Below, in pieces: positions 46,842-56,964 of a stretch of DNA of 64,000 nt; positions within the stretch are counted from its first letter, which is position 1, and every line of letters begins with the position of its first letter. The stretch is taken from positions 248,001-312,000 of the forward strand of contig JAHBBC010000032.1 of the NCBI GenBank assembly GCA_019915015.1, written 5' to 3'. The notes below the pieces were generated by a model. That model saw nothing but the letters and a program-made list of their open reading frames with translations. It was not told the origin of the DNA and did not search any database. The DNA is from Auriscalpium vulgare. Its lineage: Eukaryota; Basidiomycota; Agaricomycetes; Russulales; Auriscalpiaceae. Both the position numbers and the translations under genes were made by a program.

Positions 46842-46847
46842 TTTATA
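46842..46847 (-). promoter_or_regulatory. TATA box of A9
   Basis: TATAAA on the minus strand in the same local context (gtgcTATAAAGG) as at A8. Confidence 0.5.
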
Positions 46848-47610
46848 GCACGAGCTGAAGGCTTGCGCGCAGCGACTAAACTACAATAACGGAATGTTCC
46901 AGGGTTTCTGACCTACGAATGCTATCCTCCGGTCGTTGTTTGCTCCCGTGACCAGCCCGATCGACAATAATGACAACAGGGAGACACGCACGACTCGAAT
47001 TCCCCGCATTGCTACTCACTAGAGTCCGATTGTGCTTTATTCTCGCATGCCTTCCTCGCGCGGACGCCTTGTCCAGGTGACATTCTGACAGTTCTCCCGC
47101 GCGCCTGTTGTTTCACCGCTCAGGTGGCTTATAATACCGTGCGGCGTGACGCGATATGGGACAACAGGTTTGATACGCACGCCGCGAGCGCGTGGGCCTG
47201 TGTAAGAACACGTCGGAGAGAATAGAAATCTATCAAACTAAAAGTACAGGTCCAATCGCAGTCTAGAGATCCGGAACACAAGGGAGGGAGTCAGTGTTGA
47301 AGTAAATACGGAGCTTAGTGCACGGAACTACGGCCTCGCAGATGACTTCGTGGTCTCGAGCGCCTCGCCTGTCCTGCATTGAAGGGGTGCAATGCTGTGC
47401 CGATTTAGAAGAAGCATGGCCTACTCTGGACTCGCTGTAAAAAGGGAGAGCGCAATTCCATACGCCGCCAGTTTAATTTGCCTCCGCCGCGTTGAAGTGC
47501 TTGTCTTGGTAGATGCAGGAGAAGAGTGTCCGCGCGAACACCTGCGCCTTTTCTCCCATGCTCAACGATCGCAGCGGACGGCGCGCTGTAGTGATGATGA
47601 GGGTGCGGTG
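46848..47610. other. intergenic between A10 and A9
   Basis: Upstream region of A9 and downstream region of A10. Part of 47400-47610 resembles the area downstream of A12 (about 58780-59000), as expected if A10 and A12 were duplicated with their flanks. No separate gene is seen. Confidence 0.4.
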
Positions 47611-48776
47611 TCAACGAGATAGCGAAGAAATCGTACGCTGTGATGTTGCGGTGACCGACGAAAGGATGGGCGAAGATGGAAGGGCACAGGTCGAAGAACG
47701 GGACGACACCGTCGATTCTTCCTGCAACCGCTCTCTTGCTTCCCGCTCTCTTGCTTCCTGCTCCCCTGCTTCCCGCTCCTGATCGAGACGCCGCAGGGCC
47801 TCCAATGTGCGCTGCTCAGATTCAGCTCGTATGCTGCAGTAGCGGTTAACACTGCGAAAGAGATGACAGGAAGGCATGACATACCGGTCCAGCTCTAAGG
47901 TTTCCTCATAAAGCTCTCGCGCACCCGCAAATTCCGTGACCGCGGCTAAGTCAAAGTCATACGACACGACTGGCATGAACTGGTCGCGTGGATGCTCCTC
48001 ACAGCCCAACGCATCGTGGAGTGCCTCTGGAAAGTAATCGTCATCAGAATACTCCGACTCCGCAACCTGATCATCCTCATCCTGAGACGCAGCATCGTCG
48101 CCCACGCTCTCGTCATTGTCACCTGTCTGCCTGCAGCGCGACCATTCTTCTTCAAAGAGAGTATCTTGGCGCTCTCCGTCCTCAGACTTGTGCTGCCACA
48201 CTGCGAAAAGGTCGGCCATAGAAAGCATGGGAGAATTACTAAGATCCGTTTCGTGATGATTGGTTTTGATGCGAATTGTGAAGAAGGCGTTGTAATGGAT
48301 GAAGAGGTCGTCCCATGGTAGTGGTAAGGCGGGGATTGGGGCAACGGCGGGGCGACCTAGCGGGTGAGTAGCAGGGGCAACGGGGGTGCACATGTTCTCG
48401 TCGATGTGGCGGGTCGGGGACGGGATGGCGAGGCCGCGGCTGAGAATATGGCAATCACACTTGTGGTATTTGCGGTTGAGCATTGGCAAGTCGAGAACCT
48501 ACATAGACCAGCGGCCACAGTGAGTGCGAAGGAAGACTAAGCAGGGATAGATTCGCTTACGCCTTTGACGTATCCGATGTATTTCTTGCAGGAGAGAGCA
48601 AGAGTACGGGCATCATCCAACGCCGCAGGATCCTCCAGTGCCTCGAGGGAGGCTACCGGGTCGAGTGTGAGCACTGCGAAGGCCCCGAACTGTGGATAGA
48701 GGCGGCTGCTGCGCGACGAGGGCAGTGATAGGTCTCTTGGCTGATACGTTGATGGGGAATTGTTTACTGCGGCCAT
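47611..48776 (-). CDS. Family A copy A10, unknown function, 350 aa
   Basis: Exons 48776-48561, 48498-47885 and 47833-47611 close to 350 aa. Exon 1 has QFGAFAVLTLDPVASLEAL and KKYIGYVKG. Exon 2 has KYHKCDCHILSRGLAIP, DENMC, THPLGR, LPLPWDDLFIHY and FFTIRIKT, then an acidic stretch (DDAASQDEDDQVAESEYSDD) and EHPRDQFMPVVSYDFDLAA. Exon 3 is strongly charged (EREAGEQEARERE) and has three copies of a 5-residue E-(R/Q)-E-A-R-type unit that is greatly expanded in its relative A12. The start at MAAVNNS was chosen over an upstream Met (48803) because similarity to A12 begins near there. It has no family B partner. Confidence 0.7.
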
Positions 48777-49879
48777 GGTGGGTGAAGAGGAAGAAAGTAG
48801 CATGCCACAAAGTTCAGTTGAAGGTCTGTATAAATTAAGTACAAGACCTCCGACGGTGTGAATATTTGTACAGTACGCACCTGGGCCTGTGGTGGCACCA
48901 CACAAGTACCGCTCAAATTCAAGCCGGAGGCAGTGTCATCCTTTAAATTCTATTGAATTGAGAGGCACGTAGCCTGGTCTGTACGCCGCCTGTAGAGCAG
49001 GTCACAATTATCTCAGTGGCTCTCAGTGGGCATGCACTACTCACTGTGTGTCTGTCCCTTGTGTTCTAAGCCACAAGGACGTGTTCAGGGGTAGGTATAT
49101 CCAGTAATGAGATTGAGACGCATGGGTTGTGGACAGGGTGCACACTGGTGTACAATTCAGAGGAGTTGGAAGTCGACGCGGCGCCGGCAGTGGTCGGCCG
49201 GCACGCCGAGCGGCGCTGAGTCAGCACCGGCTGACTCCTGCCACTGACTCCGAGTCTACTGCGCCTTGCGCATGTATACTGCTGGCATTGCCTACCTCTA
49301 AGTCCTTCGCAGGCTACTCACTAATCTTGGGCGGATGTCGCCAAAGTCCCGCGCTGGCAACTGCATACCGAGAGCGGCCCCGATATCTCCGAGCTCAGGC
49401 GCTCCGAGCTTCAAGCTTCAAGCGCGCTCGCCGGTAACATTAACAGGACGTTCACGGAGCGCGTTCATGCGGCCTGGATCAAGACGTGGTACCTTGGCCC
49501 CGTTCATGGAGAAATAAGTACGATCACACCCCGTGTGCGTCCTCCACGTCGACTTTGCATAGTGTTCTTCCTGACACGAAGGCAGAGTTTACAGACCTGG
49601 CATCTGTATTGCAGAAGAGGCTGCGTAATCCAAACAACTGTGACAGGAAGACCAGAAGAGAGTGGGTAACGCAAGTGGGACACTGTTGGCGTGAAAGTGC
49701 GTGTAGGCATCGCTCCTTCTTATCATGGTTTCTGAACACCCATTCGTTTGATCTAGCGGAAGATTACACCTTCTCATCCCAATGCTTGTGTTGCGGCCAA
49801 GCTGCTTTGTCTTCATGCCGTCTGTGGGGTTTGCCGGTGACTGTACAAACATCCCCGCTGACGTGTCGCTGTTTGTTAT
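48777..49879. other. no recognisable gene
   Basis: Short open frames on both strands without motifs. The first 130 bases are the upstream region of A10 (a tataaatt-like stretch at about 48830). A GC-rich block at about 49165-49235 shows nothing else. Confidence 0.35.
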
Positions 49880-50960
49880 CATGCACTCTAGATCATCGTG
49901 GCTTCCTGTGTGACCTGGCTCGACTCCAGCTCAACTCATGTCTTCCTGCTCGGGCTGGCGCCCACCGCGCGGACCTTCTATGACCCTGCCCGTAGTAGAC
50001 GGCTACTGTTTACTGCGCTCGCCTCGCACATGTGACATGGCTACTGATGCACGCACATTCTTTCGGCCGCCTGTCAGTCGTCGCCTATCTGCAGCGCCTT
50101 TCGAGCCTCGAAGCCATCTGGTGCTTGTGCATAACTCATCGCTCCCTCCCCCAGGAAGACCTGTTGAATCTGCCAGCCGAGAACAAGGTGCACAAGATAA
50201 TAGCGACTTTGATGGATGGCGCCGCAAGAATACTTCGCCAGCTTCGATGATTACCGGCATCTGACGCCGCCTGCCGAGCTTGACTCTTGTGTCGAAACTG
50301 CATGCTATTGTCCGGCTAGGCGCCGCCGTGTAATTTTCCGTCGCTTCTTATGGCGTTCTTGCATGGTCATCTGGAGCTATGCACGCGAGCCTGCCTCCCG
50401 TTGAGTCACACGCTGCGCCCGAGATCCTGGTAACCATCCGGTGTGACACGCCATGAGGTCCCTCTTGTGTTCGTCTCCTTCGCGTCTCCAGTGCTACACC
50501 GCCATCACGGCAGCTGTCTCTCGGTAGGCTTCGAGCACGCGGCCGGTATGGCTCACGACAAGGTCGGGCCTGGCAGCCGACAAGGAACTATGTCAGCGAG
50601 CAATTCGAGACTTAGCCCTGAACCATTACTATCGAAACTCCTGCAGCAAGTAAGTATGTCTCGAGACATTGCATCCCATCCGAGATGCTCATCACATTGT
50701 GCAGTCATACCGTCAATGTCTGAATGCGCCTCGTCCTCCCAGTAAAGGTGAAAATAGAGGGCGTGGCGCATTCAGGGGTGCCAGTCCAGCGAATGTCAAT
50801 ATCAAAGACGGAGCGCGGAAAGTCATCCCTGGCGCTGTCCCATTATTCGCGAGCTGAGAACAACGGCGAGAACAACGTGCAGGATCAGCTTTGACGCGTG
50901 ATGCGGTGCTGGTTCAAGCTGTCAAGGGTACGTCTTCCTCATGTTGACGCTACTCAGATG
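49880..50960 (+). repeat. dispersed repeat R2, copy at 50 kb
   Basis: About 49885-50000 resembles 19697-19810, and about 50090-50580 resembles 10880-11460 in the same order. The unit therefore joins sequence that is separate elsewhere, and may be the longer ancestral form. No family is recognised in its open frames. Confidence 0.5.
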
Positions 50961-51737
50961 TTCTGGAAAGTGAAACCATCACTATCTAGGCCCCTGGCGC
51001 TTTGCGCCACCCCGAGTACGAGAAACGAGGCTTCCGCTCTGCGGGGACTATTGACCAACGGCGCTCGCCATCTGGTCGCACTACAACGGACAGCTCTACA
51101 AAACGTACGTACGTCCGGACATGATCTCGTTCCATACCATGGGACCCTCATACCTCAAAGCAGTTGTCGGTTATATATTCCGCCGCTCATGGCGTACATG
51201 TGTTGTTTTCGGCTTGCGGTTATCGAGTCCCTGTTGGGCCTCGCCGCTCATTGACTCAGCCTCGGTGACATGCGGAAAGTTTCTTCCCGAACATGTGCCT
51301 CTTAGAACCCGAACGATCAATGATCAGAGATGGCGCAAGGCTTGTATTCATTCACCGGGCCCGTGAGCTGTTGTAATTGTGTCTAACAATCTTGGGGGCG
51401 TAGACGCACGCCAACTTGTGTCTGTGGGCTGAGACACCAGGCAGCTCGCCTTTGCGACCATCGCTCTCATCCCGGGACAGACTGATATTTGTTTCTTGGC
51501 CTCTGGAGTACACTCAGAGCCGCTGGGGTTCCCGTCCCTTATTGGTATTCGACCGGTACGACGCTGTAAGAAAGATATTCATGTAATATTGGCGAGGTAG
51601 GCTGGACAGGAAGACAACATAGTATAGATATATCTGGAGAAACAGCGTGTAGTGCGATTTCACTTGCTATGCAGAGAGCATGGCATCCTCGACTCGGCGC
51701 TCGACGCATTCAGGTTGTCAATATGAGTCAACGTACG
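50961..51737. other. repeat remnants and 3' flank of A11
   Basis: About 51115-51165 (cggacatgatctcgttccat) resembles about 61215-61260. Otherwise only short open frames are present. No gene is seen. Confidence 0.4.
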
Positions 51738-53068
51738 TCAACTTCCGTACTTTATGAGGCCGATACTCCTGTGAGTCCTGTGACTCTTGCGATGTCGCTG
51801 ACGATGTCTGTCTAGTAGGAGCCCGTCGGCGTTTCTTCGAGGTCGATGGGGGTTTGGGAGCCTTCTTTGGAGGGATACGGGTCTGCTTGTCGGCAGTACC
51901 AGCGCCCGGGCGCTTTTCCCCCGCGGCCTAGTAGATGCTCCAGCAGGGGGCGTCTTTGCCTGCCTAGCAGGTCCACGCCGCACCTGAGCTGCTTCACCAT
52001 CAAAGTAAATCGCTGCGAACCGGATCATGAGCAACATGCTCACCTGTCTTCCTGTTGGGTCCATCCAGCGAAAGGCCTTCGAAGCGCCGCTGCTCCTCTG
52101 CCTTTTTGCGCTGCTCTTTGGCGTTCATGCGCTCAAGTGATTCTGCAATTATCCTGAACCGGTATTGGCCTCATGTTTGCGTCGGGGAAGTGGAAGATAG
52201 AACGGACCTTTTGATCGCTTTAACCTCTTCATGAACATACTTGGCATCGCTGAACTCTCGGACCGTCTTCCAGTCGGTACTGTATCGCGCCACCGGCACG
52301 AACTTCTCCTCCTCATCCTCAATTCCAAGCAGGCTCCGTCCCATCATTTCCATCACGTCGAAGGGTAGACTTTCGTCCTCGCAGTCGCCGTCGTTCTTAT
52401 GGCTCTGCTCACTGTAGAGCGGAGGGAGCGGCGGTTCTGTTGCTGGGATGGTTGGCTGGGGCTCCGCACCTTTATTACGCACCATGAGATCCATCATTCG
52501 GCAGATGTCATCGTCTACGGCGGACGAAGCGTCCACGATGTCTAAGACGGATATTCGTGGGCAAGTGTCGGAGTTTGTCCCCTCACAGCTTCGGATGCGA
52601 AGGTTGACTTCACCATGGATGTGGTGGTAAACATTGCTCCATGGAAGAGGCGGGTTTGGCAGCATGGGCGCTCGACCAGTCGGATGTTCGGAGAGTCCAA
52701 CAGCGACGCACATCGATTCTTCGATTCCTTGGGTCTCGTCCGCCTCTGGGAGTCCCCTGCTTAGAAGGACTACCCCGCACTTGTTATGGCGCAGGCCGGG
52801 TCTCGGCAGGCCATAGTACTGACAGAACAGAGCGCTGAGCATCCGCCGGGGTGACAATATAATGACTGTGGCGACTCACTTCACCAACATACCCAACATA
52901 AGTCTTGGGTGATAACGCTCGTGCTTCCTTGTCAGCTTCAGGATCGGCCAGCGCCTCCACCGAGGCGGGAGGATCTATCGTGAAGAAGACATAGGCTCCC
53001 GGGCCTGGTAGGAATTCTGGGGTTTTCCGAGTCGGTTTTCGATTGGAGATACTGGGTTCTAGTGGCAT
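51738..53068 (-). CDS. Family A copy A11, paired with B3; C-terminus probably frameshifted
   Basis: Exons 53068-52880, 52818-52208, 52153-52044 and 51988-51738. Exon 1 has GPGAYVFFTIDPPASVEAL. Exon 2 is almost the same as A8, with HNKCGVVLLSRGLPEA, EESMC, PPLPWSNVYHH and EEEKFVPVARYSTDW. Exon 3 is charged (RMNAKEQRKKAEEQRR). Exon 4 starts like A8 (VRRGPARQAKT), but after a run of five G and four A near 51922-51930 the open frame turns into low-complexity Arg/Pro. One base away the sequence reads TADKQTRIPPKKAPKPPSTS and SKKRRRAPTRQTSS, a basic tail like that of A8. I infer a one-base shift in the G/A run, affecting only the tail. It is divergent from B3, with 786 bp between starts. Confidence 0.65.
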
Positions 53069-53111
53069 GGTGAACGGGACGATAGTTGTGGCGATGACCT
53101 TCTGGAGAGGT

Positions 53112-53119
53112 TTATATAG
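53112..53119 (-). promoter_or_regulatory. TATA box of A11
   Basis: TATATAAA on the minus strand, 44 bp before the ATG, the same distance as in A8. Confidence 0.5.
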
Positions 53120-53204
53120 TAGTTCATCACGCGCAGTCATGCGCCTCGCGCTTGCCATGGCGCCGAACTTGAACTTTCACAATGACTGAGCTCCCACGGT
53201 CCAT

Positions 53205-53370
53205 CCCGGAAGTTACCTTGCCCTGGCAAGGTCTCTCGCTCCCCGTGCACATTTACAGGCACGTTTACCTTCCTCTTTCGCATATGTTTGTTTATTTTTT
53301 GCCATCACCGCACCGCGCGCAACGGCTGGACAATGGCAAGGTAGCTGTCGCCCGCAGCGGCGCTTTTCGA
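53205..53370 (+). pseudogene. small fragment of the R1 dehydrogenase 3' part
   Basis: It resembles about 43330-43530: gttaccttgcc...caaggtctctcgct is shared with gttaccttgct...caaggtctctcccc, and gcgcttttcgag lies at a similar distance. It sits inside the A11/B3 divergent gap, which explains why that gap is longer than the other two. Only modest similarity is visible by eye. Confidence 0.35.
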
Positions 53371-53854
53371 GTTCATTCAACGGAGTCTATATCGGATTGC
53401 GTGCCCTGTGGGATCCCTTGACAACGATAAGTAGTAACTTGAAGGAACACTGCATTCCATACTGACCTTTTGTTTCTTGCAATTGTTCCAGAGCAGTGGG
53501 TGCCAGTGCCCTTGTCCGCAAGGGCGCTGCCGGCGCTATCAGCGCGCACCGAAAGAACGTCTCACACTCTGGTCAAGCCCATCACGAAACTCACTGCCTC
53601 CACCAATTCATCAACGCTGCTCATTCTTCCTTGAAGAGAGACAAAAGTCGTCAAGGTGATCGGGCATTGTCATGTGGTAAGTATGTGCTTGAGAGTGTTG
53701 GCCAGCAATATAAGTCGTCGTTAGTGATGAGATGGCAATCATCTCCCCGAACTACATACGAAGCACTCGCCGGCGAACTTCGTCGTCTCATCTCCCCGTC
53801 ATCACACCACTCAGGACGATTTTCATCAACTCCCACCCTTCTCGATACTCGGCG
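53371..53854. promoter_or_regulatory. upstream region of B3
   Basis: The part of the A11/B3 gap nearest B3. A TATAAG at 53709-53714 lies 146 bp before the B3 ATG and may be the core promoter. The open frame running through the start region (from 53732) is not supported before MTSPSLPP. Confidence 0.4.
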
Positions 53855-55214
53855 ATGACTTCTCCATCCCTCCCGCCGGCCGGAAAGCGACTACCCGGCA
53901 ATATTTTTGCTGGTTATTGTTCTGTGCACGTTGTAGCTCACCTGGCCTTCCGGCTCGCTCCGTATCAAGGTAAAGGCAAGGAACGGCCTCATATAATCCT
54001 TCGCAAACAGAGGCGGTTGCCGTCGAATCCCTTCCCGCAAAAGGACATCATCTGCACGATGGCGACATTTGGAGGCGACCCGCGAACTTCATTTCCCAAA
54101 GTCTTCAGCCACTTCGCAATCCCCGCTCATTATAATTACCAACGCCGTAGCGACGAGTACACTCTCAAAGCGACCATCGAGTGGGATGTTGACGACCAAT
54201 GGGTGATAGGATTCGCGTACCCAGAACCTCCCGGATTGCTCACCCACCCTTGGAGACAATACGGCCGTCCTATGCAGGTGGATCAAAACGAGCTCCGGAA
54301 ACTGAAGGCAGAGGTTCACCATAGGAAGGACGCCTGGCTCGAAATGATGAGCGACCCGGAGACAGAAAACGCTCTTTTATCAAATTATACTGAGTATATT
54401 GTGTGTGGTCCCATCTTCTGCATGCAGATTAAGTATGCCCATTGATTGTTCTGTTCTCAGGGAACACGTCGGAAGCAGGTATGATCAGTTAATGAAAGAC
54501 ACCTCGGCTGAGGTTGATCTCTTGACAGCGACAATGTGAAGTACCCTCAGCTCAGCCCTCAGGCTCTGCAAGTGCTGTGCGTTAGCTCAAATTCTCAACT
54601 CGACATTGTGTACTTACAACGCATACTGGCAGATTGTCGGCCATAGGGACGATCACCGCCAAGCGGCCAATTACCCAGCACTCGCTCAACCGGTACATAA
54701 TCCCCCTTTTCAAGTGTCCTCATTCCTTAGCTCTTTTCCGCATTGACACTAGGGGTCTTCGAAGCACGAGTTATCCCAAGATTCTCAGAATATCTCTGCC
54801 GGCCGGCAGTGGAAGATGCATCGCGATGTGCATGCTCCGACTGGTGAGCTCATCCTGCTCGTGTCGTTGCCGCGGAGTATTCATTGGTCTGTAGAAGCAG
54901 CTCACTCGCCATCCTTGAGTCCGAGAGACGCGAATTTCAATATAAATCAAAACTCCCAAGGCATAGAAGAACGGATCATGAACAAAAGCGCCTCATATGT
55001 CAGTGAGCAGACACAGGAGGTTACGCGGAAGCGGAAGAAGGACTCGTCGAAAGAGTCGAAAGATCCACTGACGGACGAGCGAGAGCCAGTCAGACGCAAG
55101 CTAGAATTTAAACCTAGGGACATACCGTATTTATTGCTTCCATATTTATCGCTTTATTCTTCCGGGGCTAGTATCCACATTGAAGAGGAGGAAGTTGCCG
55201 CAGCAAAGCCATAG
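53855..55214 (+). CDS. Family B copy B3, unknown function, 356 aa
   Basis: Exons 53855-54393, 54461-54478, 54529-54571, 54633-54692, 54753-54843 and 54895-55214 close in phase to 356 aa. Start is MTSPSLPPAGKRLPGNIFAG, immediately before the family motif GNIFAGYCSVH. The domain continues with RPHIILRKQ, CTMATFGGDP, FPKVFSHFAIPAH, YTLKATIEWDVDD, WVIGFAYPEPPG and a helix (LRKLKAEVHHRKDAWLEMM). The 3' exons are polar (HRDDHRQAANYPALAQP), then basic (TRKRKKDSSKESKD). They include KLEFKPR, the motif that ends exon 5 of B1, and finish with an acidic-hydrophobic end. Basic clusters suggest a nuclear protein, but this is inference. Confidence 0.68.
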
Positions 55215-56895
55215 ATGCATGCATATAGCGTGCGGACTTACCGCAGCAGTGGGTCTGGTTACTTGAGTCGGCTCACAGAGACAACTAGAAAGCCGTAATC
55301 GCTCCACTGGAATCGCGTGCATCGCGACTTGCGAGTCAAAGAAACGTGATCACCGCGACTCTTTTCCTCCGGACACCATCCATGCAAGCCATGTCACCAT
55401 CCAACGTAGCGATAATTCTGGTGTCAATGTGCGCAATGCAAATTTCATACTCATACCGGCACTGCCAGTGGTAACCTACGAGGTGATTTACAGTGGTTAT
55501 GTACTCGAGGCGAGCCCCACGACGGCGGCCGGGTTGTGAGGCTGCCATCCGGCGAGAGTCATACGTCGCGCGTACCGGAATTCGCTGTCGTGGTGCTCAG
55601 CTCGCGCACGTCGCTGTCGAGCACAAGCAGCGGGAGCGGCCGCAACCCACCCCACTCAGCCTACCTGTGCCCGCATTGTGAGGGTAAAATTCCTCCCCGT
55701 GGACTCCGCCACCCTCCAGCAATCCACCTCCATCCCACGAGGTCGCGTCGATGGCGTGCTCTTCTTCGCTGGAGATGTCCTCGAGTCCTGCTGGTACGTG
55801 GGATTCAGCGCGAAGCGGCGGCAGCGACGCTGACGGCGCCCACTCTCATAGGCCGCCGCAGCGACGCCGCGGGCCACACAGTGCTGCCCTGGCTGCTCCA
55901 CTTGCGGGCGTGGCTCGTCCTGGAAGCACGATGGGTGTCGCCTGTGTTGTGTCCATGTTGACGACCGGGACGGCATCCTCATCCGCACGCGGGCAAGCTG
56001 CTGTCATGCAGCTTCAACGGGACGAGCCGCACGCAGACGCCCGTGGACTGCGCCGCTTTCTGCACTGCACGACGGCGGGTCGTCCCGGTCGTCACGATGG
56101 GGAGGCAGTCGAGGGGCGTCTTGGCTGGCGGGAATCGCGTCACCAGCGCCCCCTGTCCCACAGCGAACTCGAGGGTACGGCTGGCGAGAATAGTGAGTGG
56201 GAAGGCAGCGAAGAAATGAGCAGAACACGGACGGGTAGCAGACCTCGCAGGCCCCACTCATTTCCACCTCGAAACACGGCTGTCGGGGATCTGCGAAGGA
56301 GCGCGGGCTTGGAGAGTCGCGGATCGTTGCGGGCGGGTGAGAAGAAACAGGGACTAGGATCGCAAGAACTGATCGCAGGACGCACGCAGCGTTCGAGCAT
56401 GCGCAGCGTGGCGCTCGAGCATAGGAGCATGGCAGCCCGCCAGAGAGTCTGCACGGGCGTACGTGCCGCGCACGCGAGGCGCACGGCACTGCGGGCTGGG
56501 AGTGGAGGACGGCGTGGCTTTGATGGGTGCGTGCGGGACAGAGGAGCGGGGCAAGAAGCCGTGGTGCGGTTCAGCTGGCGAATGGACCTATGTAGGCCGT
56601 TCAGCTGGCTGGAGAGCGACAGAGTCAGCGAACTCTCGGTGTAAGATAACGGATGGGTGAGCGCAGGGAACTGACCATCACCAGCAGTGACTGCAGGCAG
56701 CTTGCGGGCCGAACCACATAGTTGCACGACGGCTCGTTGACGACGTAGTCCGTTTTGACGAGTCGGCCGCGCTCGTCGGGAGCTAGTTGATTTGAGTTCT
56801 AATGGCGTCTTGCTGAGCGGCAGATGGAAGAGGGCGCGTGAGGGCGCGTGGAGAGAGCGTCGGCGGGGGCGGGATGGTATTGGTCAGAGGGGCAC
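55215..56895. other. GC-rich stretch with long unassigned open frames
   Basis: Open frames of up to about 300 codons run on both strands (plus 55751-56644, minus 56727-56140), but they are Arg/Ala/Gly/Ser-rich without any recognisable motif. They overlap each other and are probably a by-product of base composition. I see no supported gene. Confidence 0.3.
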
Positions 56896-56964
56896 CGGGA
56901 ATTTACGGCCAAAACAGGATCCCGCGCTTTGCATGCGGGATCCTGTTTTGGCCGTAAACTCCCG
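56896..56964. repeat. near-perfect hairpin, 30-bp arms, 9-base loop
   Basis: Arms 56896-56925 and 56935-56964 pair at 29 of 30 positions (arm word acggccaaaacaggatcccg) around the loop gctttgcat. The inner 24 pairs are perfect. No other copy is seen in the window. It could be a tiny inverted-repeat element or a structure in a transcript; neither is shown. Confidence 0.75.

Noticed and set aside
55751..56727. Open frames of 200-300 codons on both strands
   Set aside because: They overlap each other, are biased to Arg/Ala/Ser/Gly and lack any motif or splice support; probably a result of high GC.
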